Positions 9,110 to 21,400 of a DNA stretch of 64,000 nt are shown here, in pieces. The notes under the pieces are model-generated. The model was given only the letters and a program-made list of their open reading frames with translations. It ran no database searches and was not told the origin of the DNA. Positions within the stretch are counted from its first letter, which is position 1; each line of letters starts with the position of its first letter. Location: positions 42,240,042 through 42,304,041 of the forward strand of contig CM060734.1 of NCBI GenBank assembly GCA_030704615.1. The letters run 5' to 3'. This DNA is from Takakia lepidozioides (lineage: Eukaryota > Streptophyta > Takakiopsida > Takakiales > Takakiaceae). Position numbers and translations under genes: made by a program.

Positions 9110-11033
9110 TTAGTAGCAAGATCCGCATCACTCAATACTGAGTAGTCAGAATCGCTATTACTCCGTAGGGAGTAGAAAGGTTCCTGATATCACTGTCATG
9201 TCATCGGTGTGTGTGCCTAATGGTGTACTCTAAGGCTTTTAATTTTTTTCCCTCCAATAATTCCAAATAAAGTTCTTCCGACTGTCCCCTGTTCAATTAT
9301 TTTTTTAAGAAAAAACTTGAGAAATGTAACCATTTGGGCTGCATTCACAAGTGGCAATTGCATGCCTACTGCACATTAAAAAACAACCATTTTGTTTTTC
9401 CTGGAAGAACCCTATTGTTTCAAACATGTCAAGAATAATCTTAAACAAGAAACAAAGACATCTGACTTATATCCAGGAGAGTTTTGATAGCTGTTCAAAC
9501 AAGAACCTGGAAAAAGAAATATGGAAGTGGTTTTTCTTTTGTAGGATTTCCCTGCAAGATCCCGGGAATGGTCAACTTTCTATATGAGCTGCCCCAAACA
9601 GGAATTTCATAGGAATGTAGAATTCCCTTTAACAAAGTAGTTTAATGAGGAAATAAGCCCACCTCTTTTGCCAAGGGGACGTCCTAAATGCAAAGATTAG
9701 ATAGTCGCCAGCTGACTCTGATGCAATCTGGAGGCACCAGAAGCTGCGAGTCTCCAAGTCCAAAGCTCAGCTGGATTTTGGGATTTTGGGATCTCATGCT
9801 AAGATACTGGTGTATTGATGCTAGTGTTTAGCTCCACTTCCCCACTTTTTCCTTGTCTCCAGATCTTCTTCCTTAAGTGTGGTAGTTCGAGAAGCAGCTT
9901 CTCCTGAGCCATGCTTATCTTTGACAGTTATGGAGCTTTTATTTCCAGCTTTTCTCCCCCTTCCCTGTGCTACTGGGTGTTCCCCATGCGATACACTTAC
10001 ACGGTACCCCCTGGAGGTTATTTTTTCCTCCTGTCTGTTTTCCTACTTTTAAAGCTCCCAGGGCCTCCGCTCCCTGGTTGCCAAAAAAAAAAAAGATTAG
10101 ATACTCCTCATATAGATACATTAGATACTCCTCCTAACTTACCCAGATTTTCAGCTCACATTCTTTGGTAACATCTCTCTTGACCAAGAAGGTTTATGCA
10201 GAAAGATGGAATGAGAGTCCATAACACTTTTTATTTTGGACAATCACCAACTTCAGTTGAATTACTTTTGAATTGACCACAAAATGTTATGTTTACAAAT
10301 CGAGACTCCTTCATCCATACGAATGCCACCTCCACACAACTAAGCCACAACAAAAATTATGTCATTTAGTTCTATTGATGTTAGCAGATTTCTTAAAAGG
10401 AATGCTTCCTCAACTTCAAAATCTCGGAACTGAATCTCTGGGGTGGAGCCGCTTTCCTGCCGTGGAAAATTTGTCATATATACCATCTGAAATCATGCCT
10501 GGGAATGTCCAATATAGTCCCATCCTGGAGTAGTTCCTCTTCAAAACAATCTCAAGGATTGATCATAGATCAAATGCCGAGTATGCTGATGCCAAAACCA
10601 GGGCACCTATTGTGTGTAGTCCTCCATACAGTGCTGCGTGCCTCCAACCTGCACCCCATGAAATTCCTGGGTAAGGTCTACCATCAAAGAAAGTGTTCAG
10701 AAAAGAAGCACTTTGTTTTACTGAAGCTAAGGTTGTCTACAAGGAGATTCCGACATCCAGAAAACCTCTCCTAATTAACACCCTGAAAATTTTGAAGGGG
10801 TTTGATATGTTATTTTGATTTTCTCTCGTTCTTGCCTAAAGACACCACAGAAGATGCCAGATTCCATTTGATGAAAATGAGTATAAAACAGCCGCAGGGT
10901 TGCCCAATGATGCTCATGGAGTAAAGCATATCAGACCAGAATTAAGGGCAGCAGGAAGAATCTTTAGATTGAATCGAAACCTGTCAGCTTGACAAGAAGG
11001 GAGTTTTATCAAACCACTCAGGCTGGTCCATCC
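9110..11033. other. No recognisable gene
   Basis: Short open frames under 90 codons only, with A-runs (for example about 10082-10094). The 3' end of the EGF-like gene, including a possible last exon, may extend into 10.3-11.0 kb; I could not place it. Confidence 0.5.
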
Positions 11034-13257
11034 TTACCTGCACTGGGACTGGAATTCTGGTTGGATGATGTTGGGGATGTTGATGCTGGTGACAGTGTAA
11101 TTCCCAGCGCCGAACAACTAGCTCCCAGCGCACCTGCAGCACCATGCATCCCAAGGATGAAGACCAAGACTTACAAATGTGGTTCACAAAGTAGGCAGAG
11201 ACATTTCTATGAGCAGTGGTGTCTCATACCAATTGACCTGGAAGAACATAGCCCCTCCTGATTGGATTACCGTGAAAGGAATCATAACAACTGATACCCA
11301 TAGCCTTGCACCCATTGACCTGAAGTAAAGTGGCCCCTCCTGGCTAAGCCATGTTTAACTATGAGAGGTCATTCACAACCAGCATGTTAGAGGTACTCTG
11401 AATCAGCTGGAACAGCCTTCCAGTCTCAAAAGAATAGGGGAACAAGTCACATCCCCCACCCTGATATTTCATGTGTAAAGATACACCCACCAAAATGGGA
11501 CAAACACATGTACTGGAGGTGGTTACATGTTGTATATGAAGTTTTATGCATGCTCCTACAGGATGAAGAGGAAAAGTGAGTTATTGCAATGCCAGACATG
11601 CCAGTCACACAGCACAAGGAGCACATGTTTGCCCCAAAACGTCTGATCATGTCTATCTTTGTTAACAGTCTATGAGCGAACAAGAAGCATCCATAAATGT
11701 AGGGGACAAAGAAAATGACAGGAAGGAGCCAGGCGAAATGTTCAATCAATACAAACAGGGCTGCTCCCATTTTAAAATGGCTCAATGTGTTGAAAATAAC
11801 CAGTTTGAAAGGGAGGGCAGGGCTTACAGGAGCTCAGGCAGTAGCCGGCAGTCAGATTGCCAACATTGGAGTAGCCTGAATCGCAGACACACTTAAACTG
11901 GGCAGGAAATGTAGAATTGTCTGTAATTTCACATGCTCCATTTCCACAAACTCCAGGCAACAAACATGCTGCAAGATATTAACCACCAGTAAATAATGAG
12001 CAAGATAGTGGTCTCAAGAAATAACTAGAGAGAAACAAGAAATATTAGACTGAAGAACCTACCAGAGAGTATCATCTGTCCTGAGAAGCTGGGCCAAGCA
12101 TACGATAGTTGGTATATCTAGGATACTTTCCTCTTTACTGGGTTAGCCATCGACTCAAATTACAATCAGAGGACGCATGGTCTTGATTATGGTGGACAAC
12201 TTACGGCTGGATACATTTTGAACGACAGCTGGAGCCGTAAGAGCAGGTGATGTGCCGCTGCAGTTAAGATTCAAAGTGCCTGTGTCACACAAGCCAACCC
12301 AACCCCATCCAGACTAAGTATTGGCCACTCCCTCTCACATACACATCACCCGTACATAGAGGACAGCATCAACAGTGCTGGAGCCACATTGTGACGTCGA
12401 TTACAATACGAGACCTCAGATTAGCACTCAAATTAAATCGTTTAGGCACTGTATGTTCATATGTGTGTTACTAATGACTCCAGGCTTAAGATTTGTTGGC
12501 TGGTGAAAAAACAGGGTCACCTTCTCAGAAATACAACAGATATGGTCAGAAGCGTTCCTCAAAGCCACCGATAGCAAAAGTGTTGCTGTATGCATGTCAC
12601 ACATAGAGCACAAGAGAAACGCGCCAAATGAATCAAGAGATCCAGACTCTCACGAAAACCAAACATCAACAAGAGAGACATTGTGCACAGGACTGTTGAT
12701 TACAAAAGATCGAATTTCGTAGCCTTGCAAAATTGCGCTATGGTTTTTGCACATGTAAGTACGTGTGTCTGTACTGTGTGAGAGAGAGAGACCCTCAAAG
12801 ACCCAAGCAGCGTTGAGAAAACATACAGTTGGGGACGGTACACGGTAAAGTAAGCAAGGAAGGTAAACCGCCAATCAACGCCTCTACGTTGGTCCAGCCT
12901 TGATTGCACTGGCACTCATAAGGAGATAAAATGTTGTTCGGGAAAGACACATTCGTGAGGGGGATACATGTGCCCGCCTGACAGTCCACATTTTGGCATG
13001 CCCCAGTACCTGCAACATTCCAGCATAAATTGAGCAAACATGTCGGATATTCTCATGTCGTCGATGCTTCCAGGGACGGATCAAAGTGCATATGTGAGAA
13101 AGCAATTAATGAGCTGCAGAATCCTGAAAGTTGCTCAAGGTACAAACACACCTGAATCTAGCTCTGACAATGAAAACCGTGGAATCTCAGCCTTCGCAGA
13201 AACCAGTATCATTGACGTGGCAATGACCACCAAAAGCAGCTTCAACCAATTGTCCAT
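11034..13257 (-). CDS. Secreted EGF-like protein, five exons seen
   Basis: Exons on the minus strand: 13257-13152, 13009-12827, 12279-12205, 11968-11828 and 11133-11038, all with GT..AG borders. Exon 1 starts with ATG and encodes a signal peptide (MDNWLKLLLVVIATSMILV). Then come a Cys-rich EGF-like unit (GACQNVDCQAGTCIP, YECQCNQGW), a linker LPCTVPNCTLNLNCSG, a second unit (CGNGACEI, KCVCDSGYSN) and CALGASCSALGI. This order matches a plant family of secreted EGF-like proteins often annotated as Notch- or slit-like; the function is unknown. Every internal junction is phase 1. After exon 5 the frame meets a stop within a few codons, so a further C-terminal exon, perhaps a GPI signal, is expected but not found. 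A G-box CACGTG lies just upstream of the ATG. Confidence 0.78.
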
Positions 13258-13299
13258 CGTATCACGTGACAACACGGTCTCCAACCTAAGAGAACGCAA

Positions 13300-15400
13300 A
13301 CACAGACATTAGTTGAAATACATTGCCAGCCAGTGTCACTGCAAATAGCTACTTTTCAACTCTTTGAAGAGACGGAAAGGACTCTTCTACCACAGATGAA
13401 AAGAGAAGAACCACTCTGTGCGCTCTCGATGAGAAGCAAACACGAAAAGAGTGTACCCAAGTAGTGAAAACAATTAGAACCTACAACAGCGAAGACGTCT
13501 GCCAGTCAATGAGCACCTGCAGCTGGCAACCTTCCGACCCAGCTCTGCTCCTGGTGGGCAACCTTCCGATCCCCTCTCCCTCTCTCTCACTAGTCCCTCC
13601 TTCCCACCGTCTCCCTAGATCCAAACTCTAGGTGAACTGGAGTGGGAGGAGTCCCAACGTTCGCAGTGGTCAGATTGCCAGGTCCACAGTGTACACATGG
13701 CCCACCATGTGTGTGCTCCTGCAATAGCTACAGATACCCATGTTGATGCTTCTGTTTACCCTTTCCACTCACACTTGCCTTCACTCCCTTCCCACCGAAA
13801 TCAGTTTTCCCCCAAAACCTCTGTGTATGTGAAAGATAATCCCACACTCATTGGGTCCTGAATCTCAGAGAATATATAAACCTCTGCACAAGGATTTGAG
13901 CGCATGACCCCATCAGGTTCTGCTCGCTATTAATATCGACAAACTGGATTTGAATTGGCTGCTCTGACACACCACACTTCTGTGTAGCATCTTCGATCTA
14001 ACCAGCAGATGACCGTTCAGGAATTGATTACGCGATCAAAATGAAGCTTCCCACAACAAGGATGCGATCGTCCAACGGGTGGTTGGGGTCGCTGAGGAAG
14101 TTCGACAACTCGATGGGGTAGAGAAGTACAGTAACGAGCATCCCATAACTTTAGCGCCGACATGGGTGTTGCTTTCATCAGACAGGGGCCCATTGTTTTG
14201 TTTTTGCTCGTGTGTGTCCAACGTCTCGCATGCAGGTGGCCTTGGTTTTGGGACCCTCCTTTAATTCGGGCCTCCCTCACAATAATGATCATCATTCCTA
14301 CGATCTGTGTACATACATAGCCCCCAAGTGGGCACTGGGCCCACTCCGGAGTGTAACTACCATGTTTCCGTGGCAAGTATGCATGGCAAATTTCACGATC
14401 CTAAACTAACTTACTTAGAGCTGACAAGTTCCTTCAGTGGAGACTCGAGACGCTCAATGAGTTTAGGAGGAAACTGCAGCTTCAAAGGCGGACAGTAGTA
14501 TGCAATCAACCAGAATGCAAAATGTTTGGCTTTGGTGGATGCTTGCATGGAAACGAGGAGCGGAATGACGGGTTGCCTTATTAGCAGTGTCAAGGTAGAA
14601 TATTTCAGCCACAGGAAGGAGACCCGTCGGACACCTTTAAGGACAAAATGTGAGCTGGAAATAGTTGCAACGGCTCTCTGTTTGGGCGGCGGCGGAATCA
14701 TCAAGAAACAGTTCCACCTGGAGTGGGGCAAATGACGGGTGCCTTGAGCTTCATGCTCTTGAGTCTTGATGCCTTGGTTTATGCGATCTTTAAGTTAACT
14801 GCCACCAACCACCAAGTGTCCTGTTTCGACTGTGGCAACCAGTGATTTGCGATCCTATTGCTATTTCCAGACGCAATATATTCATATCTGTGCATGCTTT
14901 CTCTACTTTCTTCTCGTAGAGAGGCTTTCTAGGTAGAACTCGCTCAGATGATTTGACGAGTACATCTCCGGGTCCTTCTCTGTATTACTTGAGACTGATG
15001 GTACTGTCCCCGGGTTTCTTTCTCCTCGAAGTCGATTGTCTTGAGGAGGACTCTTTGGCATGTCTCAACCACCACTACCTACCTGAGAAAACCTTTTCGC
15101 GACTGTCCATCTCTTCACCTGCATGCGTCTTGAACATGTGGCCCAGATTCTTTCAGCTCTCCGGTCTACTCCCATGGGTTCTCGCCCATGTTTTCTGAGG
15201 GCTCCTGCTTCTGTAGTTGAAAATCAGTGTGGCAATGTGGACTCCAAGAACATAGGTGAGGAGAGAGTGGAGACAACGTACAGCTTTTCAAGTTAAGGCA
15301 ACATCACACTTCGTAGGCTTTTGAGGACCCACTTCTATGTGTCGGACATACAGGCGCAAATTAGAAGGAGAAAATTAAAGAGAAGAGGAAAGGGAGCTAT
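13300..15400. other. Intergenic, no gene supported
   Basis: Promoter side of both the EGF-like gene (minus) and the NHL gene (plus). The longest frames are about 120 codons and have no family match I recognise. The minus frame at 14731-14411 looks protein-like in its last 60 residues but has no start context or motif. Confidence 0.4.
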
Positions 15401-15412
15401 CGCAGTGGCAAG

Positions 15413-16566
15413 ATGGGGGAAGAGAGGGTGGTGGACATGGGGCCAGCACCACTTCTAGCCGCCGCCGACGACAAGGTATTGGGCACAGTGGATCTCTCTC
15501 TCTCTCTCCCTCGTTAGCTGGCTTGGTGTACTTCCAAACCCTCAAGTTCAAAGGAGTTGCCAGTTTGGGTCCTAGCACAGTTCTTGTCTAATTACACTGC
15601 ACAGCTTGTTGGATATATGTGAAGGAGTTCTTCGTTGAACTCCCTTCACGATTGCCTAAATGGTTCCGGAAACATAACTTGAATTTTGCTTCTCGAATGT
15701 ATCTTAAGTGGTTTTACGGTGAGCAGTTAGAAGTACCCCTTATACATGTGGCCCTGATTATGAGTATGACGCAAAGGACACTTCCGCAATCTCTATTGGA
15801 ATAGTGCTTGTCAACAAGAGTACGAGTACCTTGCACACACTTGTCTCCACATCGCACAGTGAGTATATAAACAGTCGATGCACCAGATCCTAAATTCTTG
15901 GAGTTACACCCACTGTTAGATTGTGGTCTCTCATCTACTACGAGAACTCGTTGAATCTTTGTCTGTTTGGTACAGCAGGCAATACCACCAACTTACAGGC
16001 GTCGCAAATGTTGGAGTTGCTGTGCGATCTCGGTCGCCGTTCTTTTACTGGTGATCGTAATTTTTGTTATACTGTTGTTCACTGTGTTCAAGGCCAAAGA
16101 CCCAGATATAAAGGTCAGAGATGTGACACTGGAGAGCCTGGACTTCTCCTTGGAGTTACCGACTTTTACTCCGACATTGAATATGCAGCTGAACCTGGAT
16201 ATCACCGTGCACAACCCAAACAAAGCCAGCTTCAGATATACTAACAGCACTACATTGCTTTATTACGACGGGAACTCGGTGGGAGAAGCCTTAATTCCCG
16301 CAGGACAAGTACGGTCTGATGGATCCGAGAACATTGTGTTGAGCGTGAGTGTCCAAGCTGCCCAGTTTCTACAGGGCTCAAACTTCACTTCGGATCTCAG
16401 AGCCGGCATAATCCCTATTTCGTCTGTCTCAAGAGTTTCTGGACGGGTCAATGTTCTCAATATCTATAAACACTATGCGGTGTCCACAGCCTCGTGTGAC
16501 ATCACCGTCTTCGTGGCCAATGCTACCATGAAAGATTTTGTTTGCCATTACAAAGTAAAATTATGA
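15413..16566 (+). CDS. NHL / LEA_2 family membrane protein
   Basis: Exon 2 (15976-16566) encodes basic TYRRRKCW, a ~25-residue hydrophobic span (AVLLLVIVIFVILLFTVF) and a LEA_2 domain with LNLDITVHNPNKASFRY, TTLLYYDG and a final CHYKVKL. The frame has a stop at 15952 and no ATG between, so the start must be spliced in. The likely exon 1 is 15413-15475 (MGEERVVDMGPAPLLAAADDK), ending at GTATTG and joining in phase 0 after a TACAG acceptor. The product would be about 217 aa, a type II membrane protein like NDR1/HIN1-like proteins tied to defence and abscisic-acid responses. Exon 2 is secure; exon 1 is inference. A CT microsatellite lies in the intron. Confidence 0.85.
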
Positions 16567-16569
16567 GAG

Positions 16570-18150
16570 AACTCGAGTACGAGGATTCTTGGGTAAGCTA
16601 TCTGGTTGAGTAGCCTCCCCATACTCAGGTTGCGTCACCAGTCCACTTGCTGTTCTTTGGTGCCAGTTCGAAGTAAAATTGTGACAGAATTGGAGTGGCA
16701 GGATTCCATACTCCACAATTTCACCGACAGTTATTGAAGTGTGAGAAATTTGTAACTTACATGGACTGGAATTGAGATCTTTCCTGCTACCTTCGCCCTC
16801 ATCTGTCTTGATACTCGTCACTACCAGACGGAACATGGACTCGCCCACAGATTTGTCACTGGCAATGATACCATCATTGATCATTGGAAGCGGATCCAAG
16901 CTCTTAGTGCTCAGGCATTTGTAAATAGTGGTGCCAGCAAGTTCTGTATCCATATATTTCTGTAGTGCAACAAGTATGCCAACTACACTGTACAGGATGA
17001 AGGTTTTTCTCCCAATGAAAGACTGGTCTTTGGTGATGCATACTGTGATATGTGGTTCTCTCTTTGCAATGTAAAGCTTGTACTAATATCTTTAACCCCT
17101 GCTGTCCTGGAGAGATTTTGCAGACTTATTACCCAAGGATGGTGTGTTGGCCATCAAAGCTTTCAACTGGTAGTCTATAACTTATTGCTTGGTGCTGCTG
17201 GTGGGCTGGCTTTGTGGCAAGAAGGACTAGGTTGGCGCAAAACATGAACATCAAAATACCCCATTGCTGGTGGGGGTGGTCTGGCGGATCGGAGCCACCG
17301 GTGATGGAGAGGAAACGGCATTGTCTTGTTTGAAGTGTACTTTCGTTGTAGCTTGGCAGGATTTCTACACCAACAGTAGCCCAACAGGAACACAACTGGA
17401 AGGTTTCAACATAACAAATGAACGATTGTGCAGACGTCGAGACTGTGGAAACTTACAGCGATGCATGAAAAGTGGCCCTTCAGTTATCAATGGAAAAACG
17501 ACATCCATTGTGCTGCAGAAAAACCTGACGGAATAATTGTCCACAGCCTCTTCCAAGAGGCAAAATTAATCAGACTCAAAGTTACAAAGCCAACATCTGT
17601 TCTTCATAACCTCTTAATGCAAGCTCTCGATTTCTATGTTCATCTTCGCGGTCAGATCTGACCCCTAAACCATAGCCACCAGGTTTATGGCGATCATCTC
17701 CAGTCCTAAACCAAATTGGTGAATGCCACATACAATGTGCTCCATGCTGGCACAACAAAATCAACTCACCCTTTCAATTTATCCTCCACATATCTATTAT
17801 TCCCCGTCCTCAAATCAGTTCCCAGCTTCTGCTACTTGACATCCAAACCTCCCTTTCCCCCTCTTAGAAGGAGAACCTGCCTGGAAGAGAATCCACAGTT
17901 GATGGTACCTTTTGAAGGAAGCACCCTCTTGGAAGCAGAACTGCAACCCCCATTTTAAGAGGCTCGAGATTATGCTTCTCACAGCTTGGGCCAGAATCAA
18001 TGCTATTGCCAAATGTGGGCGAATGTTGGAGGAAACCTTCATAAGCTGCTCCTCTTCCATTCTTCCGCTCCTCCTTTTTCCGCTCGGTCAAAATTCAGTC
18101 TACGGTGCTAATCAACCTCTCTCTGTCTCTCTCTGCCTCTCTCTCGCTCT
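16570..18150. other. Intergenic, no gene supported
   Basis: Includes a short repeat of the end of the NHL gene: 16664-16708 resembles 16548-16592 (GAAGTAAAATTRTGA core). The rest has only short frames. A CT-rich tract starts at about 18116, next to a LINE fragment. Confidence 0.4.
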
Positions 18151-18154
18151 CTTA

Positions 18155-18335
18155 TGAAGTTAGGCATAAAACTTTGTGATATGGGTGAGACCTTAAGGGT
18201 GATCTGAAGGGCCAACCTCCCCACGGACTAAATATTTAAACTCACACAGCAGATTGATGCTTGTGTGAAGGTAGTGTCCCCCTCATTCTGTCCAAACTGG
18301 GCACGAGGTCTCATATCTCTGTGTCTGCCTCTCTC
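18155..18335 (+). mobile_element. LINE 3' fragment with internal deletion
   Basis: Contains GAAGTTAGGCATAAAACTT, GATCTGAAGGGCCAACCT, CAGATTGATGCTTGTGTGAA and TCCAAACTGGGCACGAGGTC, blocks found in the same order in the longer LINE pieces at 44-47 kb and 50-51 kb. It lies between CT-rich tracts just past the 3' end of TRM1. Confidence 0.75.
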
Positions 18336-18463
18336 TCTCGTGCTCAGTTCGCCTGGTCAGCTACAAGCCTGTCTGCCTCCCTTTCTAGCTCTCCCCCACT
18401 CTCCATCGTCCCCTAGGGTTGTGAATCCCACAGCAAAGAGAATCAACGGTGAAGAAATGTGAA

Positions 18464-21400
18464 TCAATCTCCTAGTTTCTGTCGCTTAGCTTCTGGGGCT
18501 TCCTCTTGGGTGCCCCCCATGTCGTCAGTGAGGGTTTTGCTCTCTGCACAAAGGGCCCCATTAACAAATGCTGCACCATGCGATGCTATATGCTTCTTAC
18601 TGAGGTGGCGCCCTGCCCTTGGCTTGGGGCCCCAAAACTCTTCTGGATTAGGCAAAAATCGTGCCACCCCTGCCGCCAGTGCCTTGCTCATAGCGGCTGG
18701 CACTTTCTTGAAGTTGGCCTACCAAAGAATCCAACCCAGCAACCAATGTTAAAGGCACACCCAATACAAGCATTACGTATCTGACCAATGAAAGCATCAC
18801 TGAATACTCCAGTCTAAAGATGATAAGCCACTTGCAATAACATACAGGTTCTATTATGAAATCTACATTGCTGAACCTGTAGCAAGACCAGATCCAAATC
18901 CTATCCCTTTCAGCTAGATCATCTAGATATTAGTTACAAATTATGGTAGTTGCATTCTGTTGCAAATGTACAGTTTCTAAAAAGCTCATATAGCTCTCTT
19001 GTGCCCTGCACCTCCATCCCTAGCAAGATTAAGAGGTAAGTCACTAAACAGAAATGATGTCTATACACACCTCAATCTCTGGTTGCTTGCTCAAAATTAC
19101 TCTGCCTGGTGTGTCCTCACCATGATCTTTAACAGGGTAATCCTTCACCTGCACCAACAACTGTCCTATGTGAAACAGGTACTTCTCCTAACAAAGAGTA
19201 AAATTCAACTAAACAACTAAACAACTGAATTTGCAGCACTGATTATGCCATAGACCATTCACAAGTACAGATGAAGAGGAGAATTCCTGAATTGTTTCCC
19301 TTTTGAGGCCAACATACCCAACAGCGCATGATATCCCATAGTACATCCATCGGTGCTTCGGTCTTTAGGCCCAGAGGGTTTGCATGTGATCCTGAAATAC
19401 GATACCCAGCGTTCACCACTGCTGAACGAAACAGGACGGATGACGGTGCTGTGCATTTGAGGGTAGCACTCATGGAGTGTAGGCTCACATACAGAGGTAC
19501 ATCCAATATCTCCTGCATCTCAGGAGACATTTCATATAAGAATATTTGAGATAGAGCGTCAAACATCATGCTGAATGTACAGCCTAATCGTCTCTCTCCG
19601 GGCACGGGGGTCTATGGCCACAAGGCCACAGCAAACAATGTCTTATGAGTACATTCGTTCTCTCTACAAGAACCAGAGATGTCTGCCCGCACATCTTCAT
19701 GACTCTCTCTATCTTTGGGAATCTACTGTTTGATTTGTATTTTTAGGGCTCATTCAGCCCCGCTTTCTTCTTGTATTTTGATTTTCTTTTTGTCACATAA
19801 GCCCTCTGAGCTTCCCGTGGATGTTACAAATTTTCATGAGTACATTCTGTCCTCTCATATTAACAATGTGATACAAGGCTTTGTCAGTGCATGTGATTAG
19901 GCATAACAACTAAGGACCAAACCACAGTTAGTGACGAAAAACAAATGAGCTTTCAGAACATTCCACATGGACATTTGGAAACACCCGATCACTTATAGCA
20001 CCAAGGCCGAGAAAAAGAAAGTGCCCACCTCTGAAACTGCAGTGAGAATACTGTGCACTTTTTCGAAGGCTGGATAACGGTTCCTTATGTCTCTCACACT
20101 TGCGAGCATGGATGAAATCCATTCTGCATTGTGGATGGGGGCTGACCACATCGGACCCCCCATATTATGGTGTTTTCCACAATGTCTGCAGTCTGGTGAG
20201 ATGACAGGGCCGGTCCCTGGTAAGTACCGCATATTGCCTGCCTTCAGCCGTTGAGACGAAGCCCCCCCACGATCCATTGCATCCAAGCACAATATGTCGA
20301 CCATCAGAACATCTGGTCTTAGCAGAGAGAGTGCGAGAGAGGGAGAAAGAATCATAGGTTGCCATTGGCATAGGTTTCTGGGAGCAGATAGAATAAAGAG
20401 AGGAAGGGAGAAAGGGAGGGATGCAAGCAAACCTTAGAGGCAATGCGGCCAACAGCTTGCAAATGAAAAGAATCACAGCCGACACACTGATACACATAAG
20501 ACAGCTTGCTTGGGGTCTCCTTGATGGCACTTGCTGACCTGCATGCCCATCAAGCATGCATCACTTACACTCAAACTGTAAATCAGATATTGACCTGCTC
20601 AAAGTAGACGTGACAAATATTTAGATGGAATGGAAGAGGGGATTCCTTGTGAGAACTTGCCACCCAATTAGGTCAATTCCAATCACCCTGGGGCTGTAAC
20701 TGCCTATGTCAGGCTTACAGCTCTAATCAGGCCATGAGCTAGTTCAAAACCCAGGAGCACGTAAGATTACGTCCTATACATTCACTATCTGTGCTTGCAT
20801 CTCATATGTTGGTTTTAAGGGCACACTCCTAGCATTAGTCTTAGACAACAACTTTTCTGTGACTTTTCAAGAGGCCAGGAGGTGCGCTGTGGCTGCAAAT
20901 TCTAAGCTGAAGCTTGTAACAACATCTGCACCTACCGACCTGAAATTTGAGCCCAAATACGTACGTGTAAATGCGCACGAAGACTCGTACATAGAAATCA
21001 ACAGAGAGTGATAGAACAGGCACAATGTGGCGCTTGTAGCGATTTGCATGACTCTGCACCCACAACAACCATTCTGCCTAAGGACAATTCACAGCCAATG
21101 TACTCTCCAATCTCCAATGATTATGACAGTTGGAAAGAAAGTGTTCCCAAAGACAAGGTGGGGATAGGGTAGATCACACTAAGCAATTTCTAAGGAGTGT
21201 GCCGCACATCGGGCATCGACAATCTTCCTCTCTGCATCTGTTTATCGCTCGAAGGTAGACTCCCCACCCTGAGCTTAAATTTCAGTCTAGTGCCAAGGGT
21301 AGGTAGGACTCTTAAGGTATAAAAATAGAAAGAAAGTGAAACAGGGGGGGATAAAAATACCATTGGCACTCCGTCCATGACTGACTGCTTCAACCGGACA

